DNA of 64,000 nt, from contig UBTA01000062.1 in the NCBI GenBank assembly GCA_900468065.1, positions 1-64,000 of the forward strand, read 5' to 3'. This stretch comes from Hyphomicrobiales bacterium (GTDB taxonomy: Bacteria > Pseudomonadota > Alphaproteobacteria > Rhizobiales > Rhizobiaceae). Numbering within the stretch: position 1 is the first letter of the stretch; each line of letters opens with the position of its first letter. Shown here one piece after another: positions 1 to 8,815 of this stretch. Made by a program: the position numbers and the translations under genes. Under the pieces are notes generated by a model. That model ran no database searches. It had not been told where the DNA came from and saw only the letters and a program-made list of their open reading frames with translations.

Positions 1-52
1 ATCTTGACGAGAAGATAGTATGCGAAACTATCTTCTCGTCAAGATAGTTTCG
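1..52. promoter_or_regulatory. Double MarR-type operator
   Basis: Two copies of ATCTT-N6-AAGAT lie at 1-16 and 30-45. Their N6 centres are reverse complements, so 1-19 and 27-45 form a perfect 19-bp inverted repeat. The right-hand site extends to 12-bp arms at 23-34 and 41-52. Palindromes of this size and geometry directly before a MarR gene are typical autoregulatory operators. The left arm of the first site may continue beyond the window edge. An operator role is inferred. Confidence 0.7.
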
Positions 53-70
53 ATTTTTGAAAGGCACACC

Positions 71-598
71 GTGGCGGAAGACAATGAAAACACCGATCAC
101 GTGGACCGGTTGCGCGGGCAGTGGCAAAGGGAATTGCCAGACCTCGATACCGAGCCGATGGCCATTTTGGGCCGCGCCTACCGGCTCGCCAATCTGGTGC
201 GTCCGTCGATCGAGGCGACCTTCGCGTCCTTTGGTCTCGATCGTGGAGAGTTTGATGTCATATCGACGCTGCGGCGGTCAGGGCCACCATACAGGCTGAC
301 GCCGACGGAGCTCTATACATCGCTGATGATCTCGTCGGGCGGGCTGACGCATCGGCTGGACAGGCTGAAGAAATCGGGGCTGATCCTGCGCGAGCGTTCG
401 CAGTCCGATGGACGCAGCATGGCCGTCGGACTGACCGAGGAGGGTATACGGCTTGCCGAAGCGGCTTTTCTCGTCGACATGGCCAGCGAAGCATCCTACC
501 TGACAGATCTGAGCGTCGAGGAGCGTGCGGATCTGGCGGCATTGTTGCGCAAGTTGCTGGTCTCCGTGGAGCGGCGGACTGAAGGCGATGCGCGTTAA
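71..598 (+). CDS. MarR-family transcriptional regulator
   Basis: This is a winged helix-turn-helix repressor of the MarR family, 175 aa with this start. The DNA-binding part is visible in the middle of the protein: a TPTELYTSLMISSGGLTHRLDRL helix pair is split around the recognition helix SSGGLTHRLDRLKKSGL, followed by the wing ERSQSDGRSMAVGLTEEG. An in-frame ATG exists at 20, but it sits inside the operator palindromes. GTG at 71 has a GAAAGG Shine-Dalgarno seven bases upstream, so it is preferred. Such regulators usually respond to phenolic ligands or oxidants and repress themselves and a neighbour; the target here is unknown, because the upstream neighbour is outside the window. A weak terminator follows at 661. 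Confidence 0.85.
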   Translation: MAEDNENTDHVDRLRGQWQRELPDLDTEPMAILGRAYRLANLVRPSIEATFASFGLDRGEFDVISTLRRSGPPYRLTPTELYTSLMISSGGLTHRLDRLKKSGLILRERSQSDGRSMAVGLTEEGIRLAEAAFLVDMASEASYLTDLSVEERADLAALLRKLLVSVERRTEGDAR

Positions 599-660
599 AT
601 CTCAAGTGCAAAAACGCAAATTCGTTTGACAACAAAGGCCGAAGTGACTAAAGCCGCCAC

Positions 661-691
661 AACGCCGGGCCGAAATGTCCGGTGTTTTATT
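661..691 (+). terminator. Probable rho-independent terminator after the marR gene
   Basis: An 8-bp stem (one G-T pair) at 661-668 and 679-686 with a 10-base loop runs into a T-rich tract. It would separate the marR transcript from rpsD. Confidence 0.5.
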
Positions 692-825
692 TGACATGTC
701 CCGTGGATTCTCCGTTAGCGTAATGTGAGAAACCTGTCAGAGCTTTCAAAAGAAGTTCAGAGGAGGGCGTGTTTCCTTGATCCGGTTTGGCAACAGACCG
801 GTGTAACCTGTTGAAGGGAAATACG

Positions 826-1443
826 ATGAGCAAGCGCGAATCGTCCAAGTACAAAATTGACCGCCGTATGGGCGAGAACATCTGGGGCCGTCCGAAGTCC
901 CCGGTGAACCGCCGCGAATACGGTCCTGGCCAGCACGGCCAGCGCCGCAAGTCCAAGCTTTCCGACTTCGGTGTGCAGCTGCGCGCCAAGCAGAAGCTCA
1001 AGGGCTACTACGGCGACATCCGCGAAAAGCAGTTCCGTGCGATTTTCGCCGAAGCTGACCGTCGCAAGGGTGACACGTCTGAAAACCTGATCGGCCTGCT
1101 CGAATCGCGCCTCGACGCGATCGTGTACCGCGCCAAGTTCGTTCCGACGGTCTTTGCTGCCCGTCAGTTCGTCAACCATGGCCACGTCAAGGTCAACGGC
1201 GTTCGCGTCAACATCGGTTCGTACCGCTGCAAGGCTGGCGACGTGATCGAAGTTCGCGAAAAGTCCAAGCAGCTCGTTTCGGTTCTCGAAGCTGTTTCGC
1301 TCGCTGAACGCGACGTTCCGGATTACGTCGAAGTTGATCACAACAAGATGGTTGCGACCTTCGCTCGCATTCCTGCTCTGGCCGACGTTCCTTACCCGGT
1401 CATCATGGAACCAAACCTCGTCGTCGAATTCTATTCGCGATAA
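826..1443 (+). CDS. rpsD: 30S ribosomal protein S4
   Basis: Primary 16S rRNA-binding protein of the small ribosomal subunit, involved in early 30S assembly and decoding fidelity. At 205 aa it has the normal bacterial length. The N-terminal region is typical of alphaproteobacterial S4 ([20 protein letters not shown]). The S4 RNA-binding domain follows around residues 95-160 ([20 protein letters not shown], then [19 protein letters not shown]). The open frame extends 13 codons upstream, but ATG at 826 has a GAAGGG Shine-Dalgarno and gives the family N-terminus. It is monocistronic here, with a strong terminator at 1475, and is not in an S13/S11/RpoA operon, as is usual in this group. Confidence 0.98.
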   Translation: MSKRESSKYKIDRRMGENIWGRPKSPVNRREYGPGQHGQRRKSKLSDFGVQLRAKQKLKGYYGDIREKQFRAIFAEADRRKGDTSENLIGLLESRLDAIVYRAKFVPTVFAARQFVNHGHVKVNGVRVNIGSYRCKAGDVIEVREKSKQLVSVLEAVSLAERDVPDYVEVDHNKMVATFARIPALADVPYPVIMEPNLVVEFYSR

Positions 1444-1474
1444 TTTCTTCGGGCCTCGGCCTTGTGAAATTCGG

Positions 1475-1504
1475 AAAAGCCACTCAGAGATGGGTGGCTT
1501 TTTT
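1475..1504 (+). terminator. Rho-independent terminator of rpsD
   Basis: AGCCAC at 1478-1483 pairs with GTGGCT at 1494-1499 and is followed by a run of six T. It lies 35 bases after the rpsD stop codon. Confidence 0.85.
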
Positions 1505-1544
1505 GTTGCCCAATCGCGACCAAGTCTGATGCGGAGAATGACTG

Positions 1545-2483
1545 ATGCCCGGCCCGTTGGACCTGCAGTCGATTGTCGATGATATCCACCGCGAGCTTGC
1601 CCCACGGCTCGGCGAGGGCAAGGTGGCCGACTATATCCCGCAGCTCGCCCGCGTCGATCCCAAGCGTTTCGGCATGGCGATCGTCACCGTCGATGGCGAC
1701 GTGCATATGGCCGGCGATGCGCAGGTGCCATTCTCGATCCAGAGTATTTCCAAGGTTTTCACACTGACGCTGGCGCTCGGCAAGCATGGTGAAAATATCT
1801 GGAAGCGCGTCGGCCGCGAACCGTCCGGGTCGGCGTTCAATTCCATCGTCCAGCTCGAGCACGAACACGGAATCCCACGCAATCCCTTCATCAATGCCGG
1901 TGCGATCGCCATTACCGATCTGGTGCTGGCCGGTCATACGCCGAAGGAAGCAATCGGTGAAGTCGTCCGGTTCGTGCGTTATCTGGCCGACGAGGACGAT
2001 ATCCTCATCGACGCCGATGTGGCGCGTTCCGAGGAGGCCACCGGCTACCGGAATTTCGCGCTGGCCAATTTCATGCGCTCCTTCGGCAAGCTCGATCACC
2101 CGGTCGAGCATGTACTTGGCGTCTATTTCCATCAATGTGCGCTGGCAATGAGCTGTGTCCAGTTGGCGAGGGCAGGGCTGTTTCTGGCCGCCTCCGGCAC
2201 CAATCCGCTGACCAAACATTCCGTTGTCTCGAAACAGCGGGCGCGGCGGATCAATGCACTGATGCTGACCTGCGGTCACTATGACGGCTCGGGTGATTTC
2301 GCCTATCGCGTCGGCCTGCCAGGCAAGAGCGGTGTCGGCGGCGGCATTCTCTGTGTCGCCCCCGGCAAGGCTTCCGTCGCCGTCTGGTCGCCGGGGCTCA
2401 ATCACAACGGCAATTCGCTGCTCGGTTCTCTGGCGCTTGAAATGCTGGCAAACCGTACCGGATGGTCCGTGTTCGGCGCCTGA
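1545..2483 (+). CDS. glsA: Glutaminase (serine-dependent beta-lactamase fold)
   Basis: Hydrolyses L-glutamine to glutamate and ammonia. The 312-aa length is normal for bacterial GlsA. The catalytic S-x-x-K motif is seen as Ser67 and Lys70 in [11 protein letters not shown]. Other family blocks are present: [11 protein letters not shown], the [13 protein letters not shown] region, and [19 protein letters not shown] followed by KSGVGGGI. The gene stands alone between the rpsD terminator and ttcA, 40 bases after the terminator, with a GGAGA sequence shortly upstream of the ATG. In this group of bacteria glutaminase feeds glutamate pools and has been linked to acid tolerance; nothing in the sequence shows its regulation. 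Confidence 0.96.
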   Translation: MPGPLDLQSIVDDIHRELAPRLGEGKVADYIPQLARVDPKRFGMAIVTVDGDVHMAGDAQVPFSIQSISKVFTLTLALGKHGENIWKRVGREPSGSAFNSIVQLEHEHGIPRNPFINAGAIAITDLVLAGHTPKEAIGEVVRFVRYLADEDDILIDADVARSEEATGYRNFALANFMRSFGKLDHPVEHVLGVYFHQCALAMSCVQLARAGLFLAASGTNPLTKHSVVSKQRARRINALMLTCGHYDGSGDFAYRVGLPGKSGVGGGILCVAPGKASVAVWSPGLNHNGNSLLGSLALEMLANRTGWSVFGA

Positions 2484-2615
2484 GCGGGCGTTACGGAAGT
2501 TTCACACCAAAATCGGCGCATTTTCCTTGATCTTGCTGCTTGAGACGGGCAAGTGCAGGGCATCGTTTTCGCGCGCTGTTTTTTGCCTGCGCGCCCTTTC
2601 ATCCGGGACTTTGTC

Positions 2616-3506
2616 ATGGATATTGCTATTCAGCCGCCGATTGTTGACCTCGAAGATCTTCCACCCAGCAGCGACACCGCTGGCGACGATGTGATGCATC
2701 CAATCTTTGCGAAGATGCCGACTTCGGTGTCGTTCAACAAGCTGCGCAAGCGGTTGCTGCGGCAGGTGCGTCAGGCGATCGAGGATTTCGGCATGCTGAA
2801 AGGCCAGAAGCGCTGGCTGATCGGCGTTTCCGGCGGCAAGGACAGCTATAGCCTGCTGGCGCTGTTGATGGACCTGCAGTGGCGCGGCCTTCTGCCCGTC
2901 GAACTCATCGCCTGCAATCTCGATCAGGGGCAGCCGAACTTTCCCAAGCATATCCTGCCGGAATATCTCTCGTCGATCGGCGTCAAACACCGCATCGAAT
3001 ATCGCGACACCTATTCGATCGTGAAGGAAAAGGTACCGGCCGGCGGCACCTATTGCGCGCTCTGTTCGCGCCTGCGCCGTGGCAATCTCTACCGGATCGC
3101 CCGCGAGGAAGGCTGCGACGCGCTGGTGCTTGGCCACCACCGCGAGGATATTCTCGAGACCTTCTTCATGAACTTCTTCCATGGCGGCAGGCTTGCGACG
3201 ATGCCGGCCAAGCTCTTGAATGACGAAGGCGATCTGATGGTGATGCGGCCGCTTGCCTATGCCGCCGAAGACGATCTCGCCAAATTTGCCGCAGCCATGG
3301 AATTTCCGATCATCCCCTGCGACCTCTGCGGCTCGCAGGATGGTCTTGAGCGCAACGCCATGAAGGCGATGCTGTCGGATATCGAGCGCCGCATGCCCGG
3401 CCGCAAGGATACGATGCTGCGGGCGCTTGGCCATGTGAACCCGTCGCATCTGCTCGACCCGAAACTGTTCGATTTCCAATCTCTCTTCGCGGAGCCCAAA
3501 GCATGA
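2616..3506 (+). CDS. ttcA: tRNA 2-thiocytidine(32) synthetase TtcA
   Basis: ATP-dependent enzyme that thiolates cytidine 32 of certain tRNAs, using a [4Fe-4S] cluster. The 296-aa protein carries the PP-loop SGGKDS at 72-77 and two CxxC pairs, C147/C150 (TYCALCSR) and C235/C238 (PCDLCGS), the usual TtcA cluster ligands. The motif [12 protein letters not shown] is also typical. The frame is open 21 codons further upstream, but ATG 2616 has GGGA seven bases before it and matches rhizobial TtcA N-termini. Its stop overlaps the start of the next gene (ATGA), so the two are probably co-translated. The cluster requirement is met by the suf operon in this window. Confidence 0.95.
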   Translation: MDIAIQPPIVDLEDLPPSSDTAGDDVMHPIFAKMPTSVSFNKLRKRLLRQVRQAIEDFGMLKGQKRWLIGVSGGKDSYSLLALLMDLQWRGLLPVELIACNLDQGQPNFPKHILPEYLSSIGVKHRIEYRDTYSIVKEKVPAGGTYCALCSRLRRGNLYRIAREEGCDALVLGHHREDILETFFMNFFHGGRLATMPAKLLNDEGDLMVMRPLAYAAEDDLAKFAAAMEFPIIPCDLCGSQDGLERNAMKAMLSDIERRMPGRKDTMLRALGHVNPSHLLDPKLFDFQSLFAEPKA

Positions 3507-4327
3507 CGTCTGCCATCGATATCGCTGCCATCGCCAATATCCTGCAGGAAGCAGCCTTTAAGGAAATCCTGCCAAAATTCCGCAATCTCGGCGCGGGTGA
3601 CGTGCGGATGAAGTCGGAGGCGATCGATCTGGTGACGGAGGCGGACGAAGCCGCCGAGCGGCTGATCAAGGCGCGGATGGCGGAACTCGCGCCGGACGCC
3701 TTGTTCATCGGCGAAGAATCGGTCGCCGCCAACCCGGCGCTGCTCGACAGCCTGGCCGGTGCCGATCTCGCCATCGTCGTCGATCCGATCGACGGCACGT
3801 TCAATTATGCAGCGGGCCTGCCGCTGTTCGGCGTCATGGCCGCCGTGGTCTCCAAGGGCGAAACGGTCGCCGGTCTGATCTACGATCCGATGGGCAATGA
3901 CTGGGTGATTGCCGAAAAGGGCTCTGGCGCCTGGCTGTGCAAGGCGGATGGCTCGCAGGAGCAGCTTTCGACTGTTCCGGCCGTGCCGCTGGAAAGCCTG
4001 GTCGGCTGCGCTTCGACCGGTTTCTACGCACCGGAAAATCGCCGCATCGTCATGGCCAATATGGCCAGGGTCCGCATCGCCACCAGCTACCGCTGCGCAG
4101 CCCACGAATATCGCGGCTTTGCCGGCGGCCACTTTCATTTCCTGATGTACCAGAAGCTGATGCCCTGGGATCATCTTGCCGGTACGCTGATTGCCCAGGA
4201 AGCCGGCGCCTATGCCGCCCGGTTCGATGGTTCGCCCTACCTGCCGCATCATGTAGATGGCGGCCTGCTCTTGGCTTCCGACAAGGATTGCTGGGAGATG
4301 CTGCGCCGCGAGGTATTCACCGTCTAG
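3503..4327 (+). CDS. Inositol monophosphatase family protein
   Basis: Mg2+- and Li+-sensitive phosphomonoesterase of the IMPase/FBPase/CysQ superfamily, 274 aa. The metal-binding motifs are present: the GEES glutamates around residue 73, DPIDGTFNY around residue 97, and WDHLAGTLI around residue 220. The second-domain motif is a plain WDHLAG rather than that of CysQ. It overlaps ttcA by four bases. The substrate cannot be fixed from sequence: inositol-1-phosphate, a related sugar phosphate, or a nucleotide 3'-phosphate are possible. A typical SuhB is slightly shorter, and this branch is usually annotated only at family level. Confidence 0.9.
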   Translation: MTSAIDIAAIANILQEAAFKEILPKFRNLGAGDVRMKSEAIDLVTEADEAAERLIKARMAELAPDALFIGEESVAANPALLDSLAGADLAIVVDPIDGTFNYAAGLPLFGVMAAVVSKGETVAGLIYDPMGNDWVIAEKGSGAWLCKADGSQEQLSTVPAVPLESLVGCASTGFYAPENRRIVMANMARVRIATSYRCAAHEYRGFAGGHFHFLMYQKLMPWDHLAGTLIAQEAGAYAARFDGSPYLPHHVDGGLLLASDKDCWEMLRREVFTV

Positions 4328-4545
4328 ACTGCGGATGGAGCCGCGCGAAATCTCGAAGGCGGGCGGAGGGCAAGATCTTTCCGCTCGTAGTTTGCGGATG
4401 ATCGCGGCGGCCAGGGGCGGTGCAATGAACCGCAGCAATCGCAAGAGCTTTGCCGACCGGTTCCCGAACTTGCCGCAGTGACGACATACCGTGTCATGCT
4501 ATCTTTCCCGTTGTTTGGGATATCAGCATGCACCGGGGGGCGGTA

Positions 4546-5166
4546 ATGGCATTAACCAGGGTTAATATGCGGGGCAGGGCGGCAATTTCGTTGTTTGAGC
4601 GGATTGCCGGAGAGCCGCTGGCGCAGAGGGAGCGTTTGACCGATACGATCCAGCTTTGCCTGGTCAAGCCCGGCGAGAGTATCTTCAATCAGGACGATCC
4701 GCACCCGTATCTTTATGTTGTCGAGAGCGGCCTCTTGAAGTTGACCTATCTGCGATCGGACGGCGAGGAATGGATCAAGTCGTTTGTTGTTGGAGGGCAA
4801 TTCTTGGCCAGCCTCTCGGCGCTTGCGCCAACTGGGTGCGCAAGCTTTTCGGCAATCGCGATCGAGGCCTGCCGGCTGGAGAAAATTCCATTCGTAGCGC
4901 TCAGAGACCTTGCAGATGCCAATCTTGGATGGTCGCGGATGATCCGGAATGCCCTGATGATATTTGGCGAACGCAAGGAGCGCCGCGAGCGCCAGTTCCT
5001 GACGCTTGACCGTGAAGAGCACTATCGCTCGCTGGTCCGCGAGGAGCCAGACTTAATTACACGCGTGCCGCAGAAGGATCTGGCAAGCTATCTCGGCATT
5101 ACCGCGGTGGGCCTCAGCCGCATTGCCGCCCGCGTCCGGGCCGAAGCCGGGCTTAACCCGGGTTAA
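4546..5166 (+). CDS. Crp/Fnr-family transcriptional regulator
   Basis: A cyclic-nucleotide-binding-like domain is recognisable in the first half (VKPGESIFNQDDPHPYLYVV, then ESGLLKLTYLRSDGEEWIKS). A C-terminal helix-turn-helix is seen in QKDLASYLGITAVGLSRIAA. It is about 206 aa. No FNR-type cysteine cluster is visible, and the effector is unknown. Start choice is uncertain. ATG 4546 follows a G-rich Shine-Dalgarno. ATG 4567 is also possible; it would put the palindrome at 4551-4566 immediately before the start rather than within codons 2-7. A second copy of the palindrome covers the last codons and stop. The stop overlaps the start of the methyltransferase gene, which suggests a two-gene unit. 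Confidence 0.88.
   Translation: MALTRVNMRGRAAISLFERIAGEPLAQRERLTDTIQLCLVKPGESIFNQDDPHPYLYVVESGLLKLTYLRSDGEEWIKSFVVGGQFLASLSALAPTGCASFSAIAIEACRLEKIPFVALRDLADANLGWSRMIRNALMIFGERKERRERQFLTLDREEHYRSLVREEPDLITRVPQKDLASYLGITAVGLSRIAARVRAEAGLNPG
4551..4566. promoter_or_regulatory. Palindrome ATTAACC-NN-GGTTAAT, candidate operator
   Basis: Perfect 7-bp arms around AG, at the very start of the Crp-like gene. TTAAC-N4-GTTAA has the same spacing as the FNR consensus TTGAT-N4-ATCAA. A near-identical palindrome sits at the end of the gene. Binding by the encoded protein is an inference. Confidence 0.5.
5153..5166. promoter_or_regulatory. 14-bp perfect palindrome TTAACCCGGGTTAA
   Basis: Second copy of the TTAACC-NN-GGTTAA motif. 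It includes the stop codon of the Crp-like gene and touches the ATG of the downstream methyltransferase. Candidate operator for the second gene. Confidence 0.5.
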
Positions 5167-5798
5167 TGCGCTGGGATCTGCCAGAGGTGATACCAGTCCC
5201 GTTCAAAACGGGAGCCCTGACCTTGACCAATAGCAATACCGCATCGGACACACTGCTGTTCTTCCGCTCGTGGCTGACAAGACCGCTGGAGGTCGCGTCG
5301 ATTGCACCGTCCGGCAAAAGGCTGGCGGCTGCAATGACCGCCGAAGTGGGGCCGTCCACTGGCCACGTCCTTGAGCTTGGACCGGGCACCGGCACCTTTA
5401 CCCGCAGGCTGCTGCAGGATGGCATTGACGAGGACACGCTTATCCTGGTGGAGCGCAACCCGACATTCGCGGCGCTGTTGCGTCAGCGGTTTCCCAAGGC
5501 GACCTTAGTCGAGGATGACGCACGGCATTTTCGTTTACCGGCGGCCGACACGATTGGAGCCGCGATAAGCGGCTTGCCACTGCTTTCTATGCCGAAACCG
5601 GTTGTGCGCGACATTCTTGCGGCCGTCTTCCGGCATCTGGCCGATGATGCGTGCCTGTTCCAGTTTACCTACGGACCGCGTTGTCCGGTTCCCGCACAGA
5701 TTCTGGAAACCCTCGATCTTGAAGCCTCTTTCCGGCGTTGGGTGCCCTTCAATCTGCCACCGGCCAGCGTTTACCGCATTCGCCGCCGTAAGCTTTGA
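5166..5798 (+). CDS. Class I SAM-dependent methyltransferase, PmtA-like (phospholipid N-methyltransferase family)
   Basis: Soluble or membrane-associated methyltransferase of up to 210 aa. The SAM-binding motif VLELGPGTGTFTRRLL is at about 68-83, followed by an acidic LVERN and VEDDARHF. The phrase ISGLPLLSMP and the N-terminal FFRSWLTRPLEVASIAPSG resemble rhizobial PmtA proteins, which convert phosphatidylethanolamine to phosphatidylcholine. Substrate assignment is by resemblance only, since related proteins methylate other lipids or rRNA. The start ATG overlaps the previous stop codon; TTG or GTG starts some 20-55 bases downstream are possible because the first 20 residues look unlike the family. 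A strong bidirectional terminator follows. Confidence 0.8.
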   Translation: MRWDLPEVIPVPFKTGALTLTNSNTASDTLLFFRSWLTRPLEVASIAPSGKRLAAAMTAEVGPSTGHVLELGPGTGTFTRRLLQDGIDEDTLILVERNPTFAALLRQRFPKATLVEDDARHFRLPAADTIGAAISGLPLLSMPKPVVRDILAAVFRHLADDACLFQFTYGPRCPVPAQILETLDLEASFRRWVPFNLPPASVYRIRRRKL

Positions 5799-5828
5799 CG
5801 CCGCCAGCGCGCTCTTCGCCGCATAAAA

Positions 5829-5860
5829 CAAAGGCCCGCCAGTTTCCCGGCGGGCCTTTG
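5829..5860. terminator. Bidirectional terminator between convergent genes
   Basis: A perfect 12-bp stem (5829-5840 with 5849-5860), GC-rich, has an 8-base loop and flanking A/T tracts on both sides. It serves the methyltransferase (+) and the efflux gene (-). Confidence 0.9.
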
Positions 5861-5885
5861 TTTGTCTGGCGTCAATGCAAGGCGC

Positions 5886-7169
5886 TCACATATGTCCGCC
5901 AGCACCTTCCAAAGTAGCGTGGTCGTCGCCCGGATGGGTGAAAAGCTTGCCTTTTTCCGCCCAGAACGTGGCGGCAATCGTCAGCGCACCAAAGACGGCG
6001 AAGCCGGCGAAGAGCGGCTGCACGGTGCCGTTGAACATCTGGCCGACGAGACCGCCGAGCAGCGCGCCGCCGGTTGTCGAGACGAAGCCGGTGATGGCGG
6101 TTGCCGTTCCGGCGAGGTGCCCCATCGGCTCGAGGCTGATGGCGGTGAAGTTTGTAGCAATAACCGCAAAGAACATCAGGAGCACGGAAAACAGCACATA
6201 GCTGAACAGGAAGCTCGGCGTGCCAGTGAGTGCAACGCCAAGACCGACAATCGATAGCAGCGTGAACAGGATCATCGAGGTATGCGAAATCCGACGCATT
6301 CCGAAGCGGCGCACGAAATAGCCGTTGGCGAAGTTGGCGATAGCGATGCCGCCGGCTGTGGCCGCAAAGGCCAGTGGCAACCAGTCGCCGAGGCCATAGA
6401 CCTCGCCGAACATCTGCTGAACGCTCATGATATAGGCGCAGATGACGGCGGTGAACAGCGTCATGCCGATCATGTAGCCGCAGGTGATGCGGTTGGTGAG
6501 CACCGTGCCGAAGCCGGATAGCACGGCCGAGACCGAAAGCGGCAGGCGCTCGGCAACCGGCAGGGATTCGCGCATGCGGGCCAACGCCCAGAAAAACAGG
6601 ATCGTCCCGGCGATACCAAGCAGGATGAAGATCCAGTGCCAGTCGGCATAGAGGATGATCGCCTGACCGACGGACGGCGCCACAATCGGAATGATCATGA
6701 AGACAATCATGACATAGGACATCACACGTGCCATCTCGCGGCCACCGAAGCAGTCGCGCACGATTGCCATGGTGGTGATGCGTACGGCGGCAGCACCGAT
6801 ACCCTGGATGAAGCGCATGACAAGCAGCATCTCGAAGCTGCCGGAAAGGGCGGCGGCGAACATGCAGATGGCATAGAAGGCGAGGCCGCAGAGCAGCACC
6901 CGGCGGCGTCCGAAAGTATCCGAAAGGCTGCCGAAAACGATTTGTGAGCAACCGAATCCGAACATGAATACGCCGATGACCCACTGGGTATCGTTGGCGT
7001 TCTGCACGCCGAGCGAATGGCCGATGTTCGGCAGCGCCGGTAGCATGATGTCGATCGCCATCGCCACACTCGCGGTCATGAGGGCGATGGTGATGACGAA
7101 CTCGAAGAAGCCGAGGCCTATTCGGGACGAGCCGATATTTTCGACGTGTTCAGTTGTGGTGGCGGACAT
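5886..7169 (-). CDS. MFS transporter, Bcr/CflA drug-resistance family (downstream paralogue)
   Basis: Inner-membrane proton-coupled efflux pump with 12 predicted transmembrane segments over 427 aa. Family hallmarks are the first-helix MAIDIMLPALPNIG, the MFS motif A region GSLSDTFGRRRVLL, and RFIQGIGAAAVRI. It is a clear paralogue of the gene just upstream on the same strand; both share the C-terminal pattern LEPMGHLAGTA and end with a WAEKGKLF-type tail. The two are 39 bp apart and probably one transcript. Bcr/CflA proteins export bicyclomycin, chloramphenicol or peptides, but the real substrate is not predictable. Confidence 0.92.
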   Translation of the reverse strand: MSATTTEHVENIGSSRIGLGFFEFVITIALMTASVAMAIDIMLPALPNIGHSLGVQNANDTQWVIGVFMFGFGCSQIVFGSLSDTFGRRRVLLCGLAFYAICMFAAALSGSFEMLLVMRFIQGIGAAAVRITTMAIVRDCFGGREMARVMSYVMIVFMIIPIVAPSVGQAIILYADWHWIFILLGIAGTILFFWALARMRESLPVAERLPLSVSAVLSGFGTVLTNRITCGYMIGMTLFTAVICAYIMSVQQMFGEVYGLGDWLPLAFAATAGGIAIANFANGYFVRRFGMRRISHTSMILFTLLSIVGLGVALTGTPSFLFSYVLFSVLLMFFAVIATNFTAISLEPMGHLAGTATAITGFVSTTGGALLGGLVGQMFNGTVQPLFAGFAVFGALTIAATFWAEKGKLFTHPGDDHATLEGAGGHM

Positions 7170-7208
7170 GAAGGAACCTATGAATGTCTTGGGAGGAGAC
7201 AGGGAAAT

Positions 7209-8444
7209 TTAAACTGCGGGATTGTGCGGGCTGAAAAGCTTGCCTTTTTCGGCGGTGAGAACAAAAGCGAGCCCGATGATGGAAACGGTCAGGAAGCCGA
7301 TGGCCAGCGGCGTGATCGTGCCGTTGAATTCCTGGCCGATCAGCGCGCCGATGGTTGCGCCACCGATCGTCTGGGTGAAACCCAGAACCGAGGATGCGGT
7401 TCCGGCGACGTGACCGAGCGGTTCCATCGCCATGGCGTTGAAATTCGAACCGATCAGCCCGAACTGGAACATGGCGCAGGCATAGAGCAGGGCGAACAAC
7501 CAGAAGGGAAGCATTCCGGACACCGATGCCACGACCCAGATCAGGCTTGAAATGACGAAGCCGATCAGCGCCCCATGCGACAGGCGGCGCATGCCGTAGC
7601 GCCTGACCAGCCGCGAATTGGTGAACGAGGCAAGCGCCATCATGCTGGCAAAGCCGGCGAAGACCAGCGGAAACCAGTGCCCGAGCCCGTAGATGCCGAC
7701 AAGAATCTGCTGCGCCGAGTTGATGAAACCGAATAGCGAGCCGAACAGAAAGGCCGCCGCCAACGAGTAACAGAGCGAGACACGGTTCGTCAGGACGATG
7801 CGAAAACCGGCCAGGATTGACGTAACCGTGAACGGCCGGCGGTGCTCGGCCGACAGCGTTTCGGGAAGACGCAGCATGACGACAGTTGCCACCGACAGCG
7901 CGAAGACGCAGATGACCACAAAGATCATGTGCCATTCGGCAAAGATCATGATTAGCTGGCCGATGCTGGGCGCAATGACCGGCACGATCATGAAGACCAT
8001 CAGTACCAATGACATGACTTCCGCCATCATCCGGCCGCCATAGATGTCACGGACAATTGAAATTGTGATCACACGGGTCGCTGCCGCGCCGATCCCTTGA
8101 ATGAAGCGCAACGCCAGCAAGCCGGTAAAGGACGGAACGAAGACGATGGCGAGCGCACAAAGCGCATAGAGACCAAGACCGCCGAGAAGCGGAAGCTTGC
8201 GGCCGAAGCGATCCGACAGCGGGCCGAAGATGAGCTGCGCACAGCCCATGCCGAGCAGATAGGCAGTGATCACGTATTGACGGGTGTTTTCATCGACGAC
8301 ACCAAGGCTTGCGCCGATTTCCTGAAGTCCCGGCAGCATGATGTCGATCGAGATCGCGTTGATCGCCATCAGCATGGCCATCAGGGCAATGAATTGTGGT
8401 TTTGACAGAGCCGGTAGGCCCGGCGCTTCGGACGTTGTGGTCAT
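7209..8444 (-). CDS. MFS transporter, Bcr/CflA drug-resistance family (upstream paralogue)
   Basis: First gene of the tandem efflux pair, 411 aa, 12 predicted transmembrane helices. It contains SIDIMLPGLQEIG, GPLSDRFGRKLPLLGG (motif A) and RFIQGIGAAATRVITI, all typical of Bcr/CflA transporters. The C-terminus EPLGHVAGTASSVLGF and AEKGKLF match its downstream neighbour, which supports local duplication. The start ATG is preceded by AGGA at good spacing. A GGAAACGTTTCC palindrome lies about 45 bases upstream of the start and may be an operator. No regulator gene is adjacent. Confidence 0.92.
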   Translation of the reverse strand: MTTTSEAPGLPALSKPQFIALMAMLMAINAISIDIMLPGLQEIGASLGVVDENTRQYVITAYLLGMGCAQLIFGPLSDRFGRKLPLLGGLGLYALCALAIVFVPSFTGLLALRFIQGIGAAATRVITISIVRDIYGGRMMAEVMSLVLMVFMIVPVIAPSIGQLIMIFAEWHMIFVVICVFALSVATVVMLRLPETLSAEHRRPFTVTSILAGFRIVLTNRVSLCYSLAAAFLFGSLFGFINSAQQILVGIYGLGHWFPLVFAGFASMMALASFTNSRLVRRYGMRRLSHGALIGFVISSLIWVVASVSGMLPFWLFALLYACAMFQFGLIGSNFNAMAMEPLGHVAGTASSVLGFTQTIGGATIGALIGQEFNGTITPLAIGFLTVSIIGLAFVLTAEKGKLFSPHNPAV

Positions 8445-8488
8445 AGGGATGTTCCTGGCGATTGTGCCGGGCGCCTGAAACTGGAAAC

Positions 8489-8500
8489 GGAAACGTTTCC
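8489..8500. promoter_or_regulatory. 12-bp palindrome GGAAACGTTTCC upstream of the efflux pair
   Basis: Perfect palindrome 45 bases before the first efflux gene, preceded by another GGAAAC half-site. It is a candidate repressor operator; the protein that would bind is not identifiable. The rest of the 400-bp gap (8445-8843) holds two terminators and no convincing gene. Confidence 0.4.
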
Positions 8501-8744
8501 GGCGCAGATGAAAATGCCGGAGCCAGCATAGAAGATCGAACCAAAAGCGCGGCTCCGAAGCGCTTTCAAAACGGGAACCGGCTCACCGGTCACGAGGCGA
8601 GGCCGGCAAAACGGCACCGGCGATCACAGGGATGTGCAGGAGGTCAGATCTGGCCTCGTTTCATGGCGCAGCCGTCGGCACCCGGATGTGCATACTCCCA
8701 ACATCGCGACCGGCTTGTGACAGTGGGTCATATCGGTTTCAGCT

Positions 8745-8780
8745 AAAAAAGGGCGTGAAACATTAGGCTGCCGTCACGCC
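8745..8780 (-). terminator. Second, distal terminator behind grxD
   Basis: On the minus strand GGCGTGA (8774-8780) pairs with TCACGCC (8752-8758) and is followed by a run of T (8745-8750). It backs up the terminator at 8792. Confidence 0.65.
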
Positions 8781-8791
8781 GTCCTGAATCA

Positions 8792-8815
8792 AAAAAGGCG
8801 GTGACCCGCCTTTTT
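8792..8815 (-). terminator. Rho-independent terminator of grxD
   Basis: AAAAAGGCGG pairs with CCGCCTTTTT around a 4-base loop. It lies 28 bases beyond the grxD stop on the minus strand. Confidence 0.9.

Noticed and set aside
3257-4444. 395-codon minus-strand frame opposite ttcA and the IMPase gene
   Set aside because: Both plus-strand genes have complete catalytic motifs; this frame has none.
4551-4566. TTAA-N6-TTAA as a CtrA site
   Set aside because: CtrA needs TTAA-N7-TTAA; the spacer here is six at both copies, and the symmetry is palindromic, not a direct repeat.
8462-8746. 94-codon plus-strand frame in the efflux/grxD gap
   Set aside because: No ribosome binding site, overlaps the palindrome and a terminator region, no family.
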